Part shown: positions 16,873 to 25,432 of the stretch, one piece after another
Layout: every line of letters starts with the position of its first letter
Numbering within the stretch: position 1 is the stretch's first letter
DNA from: Palsa-360 sp963710315
GTDB taxonomy: Bacteria > Acidobacteriota > Terriglobia > Acidiferrales > UBA7541
Assembly (NCBI GenBank): GCA_963710315.1
Contig: CAVPZW010000006.1
Location: forward strand, 806,001 to 870,000
Reading direction: 5' to 3'
Length of the DNA stretch: 64,000 nucleotides
The notes under the pieces: generated by a model
Database searches by the model: none
Seen by the model: only the letters and a program-made list of their open reading frames with translations
What the model was told of the DNA's origin: nothing
Translations under genes and position numbers: made by a program

Positions 16873-18066
16873 ATGGCGCTACCACTCCATGGTGTCCGCG
16901 TGCTGGACGTAACCAACGTCCTGGCGGGGCCTTTCTGCAGCTTTCAACTGGTGTTGCTGGGCGCCGAAGTCATCAAGATCGAGCAGCCGGTAAAAGGCGA
17001 CCTGGCCCGGCAGCTTGGCGCGGATACCCAAGCGAATGAGCGGTTGATGGGCGCTTCCTTCGTGTCAGTGAACGCGGGAAAGCAATCCGTAACGCTCAAC
17101 CTCAAATCGCCGGAAGGCAAAGAGATATTCAAGCAGCTCGCGGCCGTTTCGCACGCCGTGATCGAAAATTTCCGCCCCGGCGTCATGGCCCGGCTGGGCC
17201 TCGACTATCCCTCCCTGGCAAAGGTGAATCCCCGTCTCGTCTATTGCGCCATTTCCGGCTTCGGGCAGGATGGCCCGCTGGCCATGCGTCCGGCCTACGA
17301 TCAAGTGATCCAGGGAATCTCAGGCGTTATGAACATCACGGGAGACGCACAAAGCGCTCCGTTGCGTGTAGGCTACCCGATCTGCGACACCATGGGCGGC
17401 ATTACCGCGGCCATGGCCATCTGCGCGGCGCTGGTCGACTCGCTCACCACCGGCCATGGTCGCAGCATCGACGTCTCCATGCTGGAATCCACGCTGGCCT
17501 CCATGGGCTGGGTCGTTTCGAACTATCTCAACGCGGGCGTCGAGCCTATCCCCATGGGCAACGAGAACTTCACCGCCGCGCCCTCCGGCACATTTCGCAC
17601 CGCGAATGGACTGCTCAACATCGCCGCCAACGAAAACGCCCAGTACGAAAAACTTTGCGACACGATTGGACGCCCCGACCTGAAGACCGACGCCCGCTTC
17701 GAAGACCGCGAAACGCGCCGGGGAAACCGCCTGGCCATCAACAAAGAGATCGCCCCGGAACTATTGAAGCGCAGCGCCGCGGAATGGGAGCAGGCGCTGA
17801 TCGAAGTGGGAGTGCCCGCAGGGCGCGTCCTGAGCGTGCCGGAAATTTTAGGCCACCCGCATCTCTCCGGCCGGAACTTCGTCTCTGAATTCGAAGGATC
17901 GGCAGGAAAGCAAAAACTGACCCGCGGCGGCTTCCTTTTTCCTGAAGACCAGGCCTCGCCGCAAGGTCCCGCTCCAACGTTGTCCGAGCACACGGATGCC
18001 TGGCTGGGCAAGCTCGGCTACGACGCTGAAAAGATCCGCGAACTCCGTAAGAAGCATGTCATATGA
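16873..18066 (+). CDS. CaiB/BaiF family (class III) CoA-transferase
   Basis: Transfers CoA between carboxylic acids. At 397 residues it has normal family length. It shows GVRVLDVTNVLAGPFCSFQL, AEVIKIEQPVKGDLAR, LNLKSPEGKEIF and YDQVIQGISGVMNITG; the catalytic Asp is expected in the PAYDQVIQG region. Together with the HMGL-like gene upstream it probably forms a two-step organic-acid degradation unit: CoA transfer, then C-C cleavage. The acid could be a methylglutarate- or citramalate-type substrate, which is inference. Confidence 0.92.
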   Translation: MALPLHGVRVLDVTNVLAGPFCSFQLVLLGAEVIKIEQPVKGDLARQLGADTQANERLMGASFVSVNAGKQSVTLNLKSPEGKEIFKQLAAVSHAVIENFRPGVMARLGLDYPSLAKVNPRLVYCAISGFGQDGPLAMRPAYDQVIQGISGVMNITGDAQSAPLRVGYPICDTMGGITAAMAICAALVDSLTTGHGRSIDVSMLESTLASMGWVVSNYLNAGVEPIPMGNENFTAAPSGTFRTANGLLNIAANENAQYEKLCDTIGRPDLKTDARFEDRETRRGNRLAINKEIAPELLKRSAAEWEQALIEVGVPAGRVLSVPEILGHPHLSGRNFVSEFEGSAGKQKLTRGGFLFPEDQASPQGPAPTLSEHTDAWLGKLGYDAEKIRELRKKHVI

Positions 18067-18150
18067 ATCGCCCTATGAAGTGAAGCTCATTCCGCCCAGC
18101 TGTAAAACACATCTGGCAATATCTACGTCCTGAAAGCGGTGCCGGTAATT

Positions 18151-18225
18151 GTAGCCCGCCTCTTCAGAGGCGGGGAATTTCTGCAAAATTGGCAGCAAAC
18201 CCTCGCCTCTGAAGAGGCGAGCTAC
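18151..18225. repeat. REPIN-like paired palindrome, CCGCCTCTTCAGAGGCGG stem
   Basis: GTAGCCCGCCTCTTCAGAGG is mirrored by CCTCTGAAGAGGCGAGCTAC. GTAG and CTAC heads bound the element, and the right stem is one base different from the left. Confidence 0.8.
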
Positions 18226-18359
18226 AATTCCGATTCCCCGAACAGGAAAAAACATCAGTATTTTTCATAACGTAACAGGCGCCTTCATTCCCGGATTCGA
18301 CAACTGTCTATGCATTCGCAGAGCGCTCCGCAAGATGTCACCAATTATTAAGAAACCGC

Positions 18360-18389
18360 TTGACTTCTACTTGAGCGGGTACTTAAATT
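18360..18389 (+). promoter_or_regulatory. Candidate sigma-70 promoter of the TonB receptor
   Basis: TTGACT, 18 bases, then TTAAAT, about 100 bases ahead of the start codon. The leader ends in an AGGAGG ribosome binding site 6 bases before the ATG at 18488. Confidence 0.5.
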
Positions 18390-18487
18390 GTGCCCAAGTT
18401 TGGGGTGTTTCAATCCAGAATTTAGGTCGGATGTCCAATTCCAGGCTGTTAACGATGGCCCATGAGGGTTCATCAAGGAGGCTTTAA

Positions 18488-21400
18488 ATGGGTGTGGGAA
18501 GATTGAGTAAACTCACCACCAGTTTTGCGATTCTGCTAACAGTGCTGTTCAGCTTGATGGGCGGCGTTGTAGCGCATGCTCAGGTCACCGGTGCAACTCT
18601 TTCCGGGACCGTCACCGATCCTTCCGGCGCAAGCATCACCGGAGCCACGGTTTCTGCTAAGAATAACGCAACTGGAGCTATTCGAGATGTCACAACGGAC
18701 GCGGCTGGGCTGTACTCAATGCCCAACCTCGCACCAGGAGACTACGTTGTAACTGTCACGGCCACAGGGTTCTCAACGACTGTGCAATCGAACCTTTCGC
18801 TCGCCGTCGGGCAGCAGCAGCAACTTAACTTCGGCCTGAAAGTTGGAGCGGCTTCCACGACGGTTCAAGTAACCGAAGCGGCACCGCAAATTGACCTCAC
18901 CTCTTCCGCTCTTACAGGTCAGGTCGAATCGGAAACAGTACGCGAGTTGCCCCTGAACGGGCGCGACTGGACTTCTTTGGCCCAGCTTCAACCCGGCGTC
19001 AAGCCAATCGAAACGCAAATGAGCTATTCGACCTCCGCCCGCGGCAACCGCGGATTCGGGTCCGAACTCACCATTTCCGGCCAGAGGTCAACTTTCAATA
19101 ACTACCGCATTGACGGAATCGGCGTCACGGATTATGCCAATGCTGCTCCAGGAAATGTGATCGGCGTGGTTTTGGGCGTCAACGCCATCGAGGAATTCTC
19201 GGTGTTAACAGGCGGCTTTCCGGCTGAATACGGCCGCGCCACAGGCGGCGTCATCAACGCGATCAGCAAGTCAGGAACGAACACCTTCCACGGTGGCGTA
19301 TACGAATTCCTGAGGAATAGCGCACTTGATTCGAATGATTACTTCACGAGGGCCGCTGGCAACCCAATTCCTCCGTTCCGGCGCAATCAGTTTGGCGCAT
19401 CTGCTGGCGGACCAATCATCAAGGACAAGACTTTCATTTTTGGCGATTATGAAGGACTGCGCCAGTCAAAGGGAATCCCAACATCTGTCGGAGTCCCCTC
19501 CGTAGCGGCTCGTGCGGGAACCTTCCAGTTCGATTCCCAAACCAATGCCGACGCGGCAGTTTGCCCGACAACAATTCCCTCGGTCTATAGTGGAACAACT
19601 GAGATCAGCCCGGGCACGTGCCAGATCCCGGTGTTGAATACCTATGCCACGCAATTGCTGGGTCTTTACCCATTGCCCACCAACGGCGTAGGCTCATCCG
19701 GAGTTGCGGCCAATAAAGGGCAATTCGTATTTGCCGGTGTGCAACAGGTGCCTGAAAACTTCTTTACGGTTCGCGTCGACCATAAGCTTGGAACCAACGA
19801 CAGCTTGTTTGGGACTTACCTGTTTGACGACACAAACTATACACAGCCGGATGTGTTGAACACTGTCCTCCAGCAATCTCACACAACGCGTACCACAATC
19901 GCGATAGAAGAGAACCACACTTTCAGCTCGAGTTTTGTGAACGCCGCCCGCATCGGGTACAACCGCGACCATGTTATTAACGCGGCCACCCCGGGCGCAA
20001 TCAATCCGCTTGCTGCGGAAACGAGCTTGGGCGCCCTTGCGGGACAAAATGCTCCCAGGCTTTCACCCCACGGCGGAGTCAGTGACTTCTTTGCGGGCGT
20101 CAACGGCGCTTCTCACTATCTCCACACTTGGAACTCCTATCAGGCCTATGACGACGCGTTCTGGGTTAAGGGAGCGCACACCATCAAATTCGGCGCTGGC
20201 GTGGAGCGGATGCTTTACAATCAGCACACATTCCAGGAACCCGGCGGAAGATACCAGTTTTCCGACTTCATCAACTTTATGGCTGGCGTGCCCAAATCAT
20301 TCGAAGCAAGCCTCGGGCCTTCAGTCGGCGGAGTGGACAACCCCAGGGAGTTTCGGCAGACCATGTTCAGTTTCTATGCCCAGGATGACTGGAAGGCACG
20401 GTCCAACCTTACTGTGAACATGGGTATTCGGTACGAACCCAGCACCGTGATGAATGATGCCCAGGGTCGGATTACCAATCTGGCGACCATTACGGCCACC
20501 TCTCCCACATGCGGGACGAATTTTGGGGACACCAATATCCCGGCACAGCCAGGTTCAAGCTGCGGAAGCGTTGGCGGCTACTATAAAAACGCCACTCTTC
20601 GCAATTTTGAGCCCCGGCTTGGCTTCGCATGGGATCCATTCAAGGACGGAAAAACATCGGTCCGCGGCAGCTTCGGTATCTACGATGTGGACCCGCTTCC
20701 AGGTTACTTCCTGCTGCAACAAAATCAGGCGGGACCGTTCCTTATTTTTAAGAGCATCAAGGGTGCTTCGAACTTCCCTGCCGGGTCATTCGCACCAGAT
20801 CAGGGAGGTCTACAGCTGGAAAACTTTACGGCCAGCAAATTGGCCGAGTCAACGGTCGAGGGGACACCGCACCGAAGCTACGTGATGCAGTGGAACCTCA
20901 ACATTCAACGCCAACTCACGTCGGATATGACGTTGACGGTTGGATATGTTGGTTCGCATGGCGTTCACTTGATGATGCGGGGTGACGACGGGAATATGTC
21001 GGGTGCGCCCGGCAGTGCGGCACCGGCCGCTCTTACAGCGTATGGTTACGAGTTCCCCGCAACCTCTGCCCCGGTCAACCCGACCATGGGAATCATCCGC
21101 TACATCTATTGGAATACCGACTCCCACTACAATGGGCTGAACGTGAACCTTGACAAAAAGTTCTCCCACGGATTCCAGGCCCAGTTGGCCTACACGTTCT
21201 CCAAGTCTTTGGATGACGACTCACAAACAATCGCCGGCGATACCTTCTCCAACGGCATCAACTCGCCGTGGTGGTTCTTGCCGAAGTTGTTCTATGGCCC
21301 GTCGGATTTCAACGTTGCCCACACACTCTCCATCAATGGCCTTTACACCATTCCCTCTCCGAAATCTCTTGGGGGATTTGCCCAGCAAGCGCTGGGAGGA

Positions 21401-22006
21401 TGGCAATTGGGCGGCATTTTCACCTACAACAGCGGAACCCCAACGACTCCAATCAATAACGGCGACCCCTTGGGTTTGGGGAACAGCGGAGCAGACCAGT
21501 TCGGTCCGCTGGTCCTGAATGCGGGATGCAATCCTGTTAACTCTAACTACGCGGGAAGCGTTCCCGGCAAACCGCTCTACATCAATACAAACTGCTATTC
21601 GGAGCCAACCGTTCCGACATCAGCGATTACTAACCACTTGTTGCCTTATCCTTGCAATCCATTCCCAGGTGCACCTACGGCACCGGCCGGCCAGACGTAT
21701 TGCGCAAACCTGGCCCCGGGTAATATCCTGAGGAACAGCATCACGGGCCCGAAGTTCTTCAACATGGACTTCTCCGTGCACAAGGATTTCCCGATCAAAC
21801 GCATCTCGGAACAAGCTAACCTGCAGTTCCGAGCCGAGATGTTTAACATCTTCAACCATGACAACTTCGTCCCGCCGCAGCCCTGCAGCGGCGATTGCAA
21901 CGCCGGTTTGTTCAACCAGGACGGCTCATCCGCAGGCGTCGGTTACATGACCGCGCTTGCAGGACAACCGAGGGAAATTCAGTTCGCCCTCAAATTTGGC
22001 TGGTAG
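18488..22006 (+). CDS. Oar-like TonB-dependent receptor with carboxypeptidase-regulatory domain
   Basis: Outer-membrane receptor of 1172 residues. It has a signal peptide (to about AHAQ, residue 32) and then a CnaB/carboxypeptidase-regulatory domain (ATLSGTVTDPSGASITGATV through GDYVVTVTATGFS). Next come a plug region (VRELPLNGRDWTSLAQLQPG) and a long 22-strand-type barrel ending in FALKFGW, the aromatic C-terminus typical of outer-membrane barrels. Such receptors are greatly expanded in Acidobacteriota and are thought to import glycans or peptides; the ligand here is unknown. It is a single-gene unit with its own promoter and terminator. Confidence 0.95.
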   Translation: MGVGRLSKLTTSFAILLTVLFSLMGGVVAHAQVTGATLSGTVTDPSGASITGATVSAKNNATGAIRDVTTDAAGLYSMPNLAPGDYVVTVTATGFSTTVQSNLSLAVGQQQQLNFGLKVGAASTTVQVTEAAPQIDLTSSALTGQVESETVRELPLNGRDWTSLAQLQPGVKPIETQMSYSTSARGNRGFGSELTISGQRSTFNNYRIDGIGVTDYANAAPGNVIGVVLGVNAIEEFSVLTGGFPAEYGRATGGVINAISKSGTNTFHGGVYEFLRNSALDSNDYFTRAAGNPIPPFRRNQFGASAGGPIIKDKTFIFGDYEGLRQSKGIPTSVGVPSVAARAGTFQFDSQTNADAAVCPTTIPSVYSGTTEISPGTCQIPVLNTYATQLLGLYPLPTNGVGSSGVAANKGQFVFAGVQQVPENFFTVRVDHKLGTNDSLFGTYLFDDTNYTQPDVLNTVLQQSHTTRTTIAIEENHTFSSSFVNAARIGYNRDHVINAATPGAINPLAAETSLGALAGQNAPRLSPHGGVSDFFAGVNGASHYLHTWNSYQAYDDAFWVKGAHTIKFGAGVERMLYNQHTFQEPGGRYQFSDFINFMAGVPKSFEASLGPSVGGVDNPREFRQTMFSFYAQDDWKARSNLTVNMGIRYEPSTVMNDAQGRITNLATITATSPTCGTNFGDTNIPAQPGSSCGSVGGYYKNATLRNFEPRLGFAWDPFKDGKTSVRGSFGIYDVDPLPGYFLLQQNQAGPFLIFKSIKGASNFPAGSFAPDQGGLQLENFTASKLAESTVEGTPHRSYVMQWNLNIQRQLTSDMTLTVGYVGSHGVHLMMRGDDGNMSGAPGSAAPAALTAYGYEFPATSAPVNPTMGIIRYIYWNTDSHYNGLNVNLDKKFSHGFQAQLAYTFSKSLDDDSQTIAGDTFSNGINSPWWFLPKLFYGPSDFNVAHTLSINGLYTIPSPKSLGGFAQQALGGWQLGGIFTYNSGTPTTPINNGDPLGLGNSGADQFGPLVLNAGCNPVNSNYAGSVPGKPLYINTNCYSEPTVPTSAITNHLLPYPCNPFPGAPTAPAGQTYCANLAPGNILRNSITGPKFFNMDFSVHKDFPIKRISEQANLQFRAEMFNIFNHDNFVPPQPCSGDCNAGLFNQDGSSAGVGYMTALAGQPREIQFALKFGW

Positions 22007-22031
22007 TTGAAAAGTAGTCGATTAGGCATGG

Positions 22032-22059
22032 ATGCCCGTCCGCTTCGGCGGACGGGCAT
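22032..22059 (+). terminator. Rho-independent-type terminator of the TonB receptor
   Basis: GCCCGTCCGC and GCGGACGGGC form a perfect stem closed by a stable TTCG tetraloop, followed by ATTTGTGTTTT. It begins 26 bases after the stop codon. Confidence 0.85.
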
Positions 22060-22379
22060 TTGTGTTTTATAGGGAACAAAATGGAAAGACTCAATTGGCT
22101 ATGAGGATGCCCTGACACAGTATCCATATTAAATGTGTGGAAGCATCGCCTTCCAGTTCAGCTAAGACAAAAAAAGCCCCTCACTTTCAGGGAATTTTCA
22201 GGGTGTCAGAACTATAGTTGTCCGTGTTCCATCCACCAATGAACAAATTGAACAGCAAGATGTCTTTGCCAATCCCACTTAGCTTTGATAACGTCTTGGC
22301 ATCATTTCGGATGCAGATGTTGATTCGCTTTGACTCACGCCTTCAGGCGTGGGATTGTTCGAAGATTCTTGGGTGAAAA

Positions 22380-22483
22380 GTAGGACAGGCTTCAGCCTGT
22401 CTGGTTTTGATCTTTGGGGCGGTCGGCAAAATTTGCAATTCGGCAGAAGAAGTCAAAAGAAGACAGGCTGAAGCCTGTCCTAC
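22380..22483. repeat. REPIN-like paired palindrome, GACAGGCT stem
   Basis: GTAGGACAGGCTTCAGCCTG is mirrored by CAGGCTGAAGCCTGTCCTAC at a distance of about 60 bases. It ends only about 20 bases before the start codon of the next gene. Confidence 0.8.
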
Positions 22484-22503
22484 TTTATTAGGGGGAGAAC
22501 TCG

Positions 22504-23574
22504 ATGAAGGTTTCAAGTTACGCAAAGCTTGCGCTCGCATTTTCAATCGTGTTGTCAGCCGCCTGCGTTCTGGCGGGTTCGCCAGCCAGCGGCTATAAGC
22601 TGATCACAAAAGTTACTTACGGCGCGGCTCCCGGAGTTGGAGCCACGCGCGAATATTTCGACTACGTGATTCCCGAGCCTGCTTCGCGGCGCATGTATTT
22701 TACGCACGGCACGGAAGTGGACGTGGTGAATGCCGACACCAATGAGAAGATCGGCTCCGTATCCAGCGCGGACTGGAAGCGCGTTCACGGGGTGGCCCTG
22801 GTGCCCGCCCTGAACAAGGGATTCATCACCGACGGCGACGCCGGAACCGTGATCGTATTCGACCTGAAAACGCTCAAGCCCACCAAGACCATCAAGGCGG
22901 AAGATGACGCCGATTGGATCCTGTACGACAACGCCTCCAAGCGCATTTTCGTATTCAATGGAGATTCCAAGTCCTCGACTGTCATCGATCCCGTAAAGGA
23001 AGAAGTGATCAAGAGCATTCCCCTGGGCGGCGCGCCGGAACAGGCCTACGCCGACGGCAAGGGAATGATCTATGACACGCTGCAATCCACCAATGAAGTG
23101 GTGGCCATCGACACCAAGCAAATGACGGTGAAATCGCGCTTCCCGGTCGCGCCCGCGGGCGCGCCCACATCGATCACCATGGACCGCAAGACACGCCGCC
23201 TGTTCGTGGGCGGACGCAATCCCAAGATGCTGGTGATGATGGATGCCGACACCGGAAAAGTGATCGGCCAGCCGTTCCCCATCGGCGACCGCGTGGACGC
23301 CAACGTGTTTGACGCGGAAACCAATATGGTCGCGGCCGCAACGCGCGAAGGCACACTGCACATTTTCCACGAAGATTCCGCCGACAAGCTGTCCGAGGTC
23401 GAAACCATCAAGACCGAGTTCGGCGCAAAGACCATGGGCCTGGATCCAAAGACCCACAAGCTGTTCCTCACCACCTCGGATTTTGGCCCGGCTCCCGCGC
23501 CCACGGAAAAGCAGCCCAATCCCCAGCCGGTTGCCACTCCCGGAACGTTTCGCCTATTGATTTACGGAAAGTAA
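22504..23574 (+). CDS. Secreted YncE-like beta-propeller protein
   Basis: A 356-residue protein with a signal peptide (KLALAFSIVLSAACVLA). Repeated blades resemble YVTN/YncE proteins: DTNEKIGSVSSADWKRVHG, DLKTLKPTKTI and DADTGKVIGQPFPI. These proteins act as periplasmic or surface scaffolds, and no catalytic site is evident. The AGGGGGAG ribosome binding site is strong. Its neighbour downstream is an exported amidohydrolase, but a palindromic repeat separates them. Confidence 0.75.
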   Translation: MKVSSYAKLALAFSIVLSAACVLAGSPASGYKLITKVTYGAAPGVGATREYFDYVIPEPASRRMYFTHGTEVDVVNADTNEKIGSVSSADWKRVHGVALVPALNKGFITDGDAGTVIVFDLKTLKPTKTIKAEDDADWILYDNASKRIFVFNGDSKSSTVIDPVKEEVIKSIPLGGAPEQAYADGKGMIYDTLQSTNEVVAIDTKQMTVKSRFPVAPAGAPTSITMDRKTRRLFVGGRNPKMLVMMDADTGKVIGQPFPIGDRVDANVFDAETNMVAAATREGTLHIFHEDSADKLSEVETIKTEFGAKTMGLDPKTHKLFLTTSDFGPAPAPTEKQPNPQPVATPGTFRLLIYGK

Positions 23575-23580
23575 GTTGCT

Positions 23581-23660
23581 GTAGCCCGCGTCTTTAGACG
23601 CGGGGTTCTACGTACCCGGTGCCAGGAATGACCCCCGCCTCTGAAGAGGCGGGCTTCAGC
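23581..23660. repeat. Hybrid REPIN-like element with two different stems
   Basis: The left half is GTAGCCCGCGTCTTTAGACG and the right half is CCGCCTCTGAAGAGGCGGGC. The right head is degenerate, with CTTC instead of CTAC. It appears to combine two stem variants seen elsewhere in the window. Confidence 0.65.
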
Positions 23661-23683
23661 AGTTGATTCGCAATGGAGGCTAC

Positions 23684-24997
23684 ATGAAACGATTGAAAGG
23701 TATGTTGAATATTGCGTTGCTTATTCTTGCGGCGGCAACCGCAGCGTCCGCGCAGGGACAAGTTACAGCGGTTCGCGCAGGAAAAATGTTTGACCCCAAG
23801 TCCGGAACAAATCTGGCCAATCAGGTCATTCTCATCACCGGCGATAAAATCACGGAGGTTGGCCCAACCGACAAAGTGAGCATTCCGGCCGGAGCCAGAG
23901 TGATCGACCTCAGCAAGGCCACCGTGCTCCCCGGCTTGATCGATGGGCACGTGCACCTGACGGATGCGCAGGGCGGCTTGCAACATCAAATGATGGTCGC
24001 GCTGTTCAGCGCCACATCCAGCATGAATGCAGGCTTCACTACGCTTGTCTCGATGGGCACACACGGCGGCGGCTTTGCCGACGTGGAGCTCAAGAAAGCC
24101 ATCCAGCAAGGTCTGACAAAGGGTCCGCGCATCATCACCGCCGGCCCGATCATCAACATCACCATGCCCGGCAATGCACCCTTCCCGCTCATGAATACGC
24201 CCATGGACCCGGATATCGAGGCCAATGGCGCGGATCAGATGCGCGCCGCCGTGCGTGAACTAGCCAAGTACGGCGCTGAGCACGTGAAGATTCACACTAC
24301 CGGACCGTTCTATTTCGACAAGGACGGCAAGATGTTCAATCAGCCGCTGCCCACGCGTGAAGAACTGGCCGCTGTGATCGACGAAGCGCACCGCCGCGGC
24401 ATGTGGGTGGCATCGCACACCTACGGAGGCGAAGGCTTGAAGATGGCCATCGACCTGGGCCTCGACAACATCCAACACGCCACTGCGGCAAGCGACGAAG
24501 ACATCCGCGAGATCGTGCAAAAGCATCTGCCGATCACCACAACCTTTCTCGACCATCGCCAGGATGAACCGGACGATCTGAAGCAGTGGGCTCCCTACAG
24601 CCGCTGGCGGCTGGTGGAAGTGACCTGGAAGAAAATGCTTGCCGCCGGCGTGGTTCTCGGCTGGGGCAGCGGCTCAGCGCCGCCGCCAGGCCGCGTCTAC
24701 AACACCGAGTGCAACTGCTCGCACGGCGTGCAGGGCGAGCAATTCCCTCTCCTCGTAAAGTGGGGAGCTAGTCCCGTGTACACGCTGCGCATGGCCACCA
24801 CGGTGAATGCGGAAATCATTCACATGTCGGACAAGCTCGGCACCATTGAGAAGGGCAAGTTCGCCGACATCATCGCGGTTTCGGGAGATCCCTTGCAGGA
24901 TATTTCCGAGATGCAGCACGTGAAATTCGTGATGAAGGGCGGCGCAGTTATTCGCAACGATATAGCGACGGTGCCGAGCGCCACGGCTTCCAACTAG
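23684..24997 (+). CDS. Exported amidohydrolase-family protein lacking the usual active-site Asp
   Basis: The ATG at 23684 has a GGAGG ribosome binding site and gives a signal peptide (MLNIALLILAAATAASAQG). The mature part is an amidohydrolase TIM barrel with GLIDGHVHLTD (metal His pair), GAEHVKIHTTG, ASHTYGGEG and NIQHATAAS. It ends with the IEKGKFADIIAVSGDPLQDI segment that closes the beta-sandwich. The strand that normally carries the catalytic/metal Asp (GTD) instead reads VVLGWGSGSAPPPGR, so Asp is absent at the expected place. It may be inactive, or may recruit another residue from the inserted NTECNCSHG loop. Substrate unknown. Confidence 0.85.
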   Translation: MKRLKGMLNIALLILAAATAASAQGQVTAVRAGKMFDPKSGTNLANQVILITGDKITEVGPTDKVSIPAGARVIDLSKATVLPGLIDGHVHLTDAQGGLQHQMMVALFSATSSMNAGFTTLVSMGTHGGGFADVELKKAIQQGLTKGPRIITAGPIINITMPGNAPFPLMNTPMDPDIEANGADQMRAAVRELAKYGAEHVKIHTTGPFYFDKDGKMFNQPLPTREELAAVIDEAHRRGMWVASHTYGGEGLKMAIDLGLDNIQHATAASDEDIREIVQKHLPITTTFLDHRQDEPDDLKQWAPYSRWRLVEVTWKKMLAAGVVLGWGSGSAPPPGRVYNTECNCSHGVQGEQFPLLVKWGASPVYTLRMATTVNAEIIHMSDKLGTIEKGKFADIIAVSGDPLQDISEMQHVKFVMKGGAVIRNDIATVPSATASN

Positions 24998-25432
24998 TGT
25001 TAGAAGTTTGCGATCGTATCGGCGGCAGCCCTAGGATGTTCGCTTCTAATGGGCTTCCGCCGCTACGATGCACGAAACTCCTCGAGACGCTGGAACGCCT
25101 CATGTAACGATCCCGGAAAATTCTCGTCCCCCCACCTTTCCGCGCCGCGGATTGTTCCGTGGCGGACCGGAAGCGAAAAACCAAACTGGATTTTAGGCGC
25201 GGTTTCCAAGCACACACTTCCGTCAATATTCGTGACTTGCCGGCTGACTCCTTCCTTTCCAAGAGGTTAGAGCGACTTTCGTGATCTACATCACAGACAA
25301 CAAACTATACCATCACCAAGATGCATGAGGCGGGTCACATACAGATTGGATGGACATTTCCTAGAATCGGCCAGTCTTACGGCTGTATACGCAAAAAGAC
25401 GTAACTGCCGCAGAGAGAAAAAGGGTGTGCAA
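24998..25432. other. Intergenic region upstream of the cytochrome operon
   Basis: 435 bases without a convincing gene. It contains the CRP-type palindrome at 25281-25294, about 145 bases ahead of the cytochrome start. The first 250 bases hold nothing I can identify. Confidence 0.55.
25281..25294 (+). promoter_or_regulatory. CRP-type palindrome GTGAT-CTAC-ATCAC
   Basis: Perfect 5-bp arms around four bases. It matches the consensus GTGAY-N4-RTCAC shared by ten gene-start regions in this window. It lies ahead of the decaheme cytochrome operon. Confidence 0.75.

Larger units (their letters stand above)
18067..18487. other. Intergenic region upstream of the TonB receptor
   Basis: A gap of 421 bases containing one REPIN-like element (18151-18225) and a probable sigma-70 promoter (18360-18389). 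No other gene is seen. Confidence 0.6.
22007..22503. other. Intergenic region after the TonB receptor
   Basis: 497 bases. It contains the receptor terminator, a small palindrome CACGCCTTCAGGCGTG (about 22338-22353) and the REPIN-like element at 22380-22483. No gene is supported. Confidence 0.6.

Noticed and set aside
838..23660. CRISPR array considered because of repeated palindromes
   Set aside because: The units are scattered singly over kilobases, are mirrored in pairs and have no regular spacers or cas genes.
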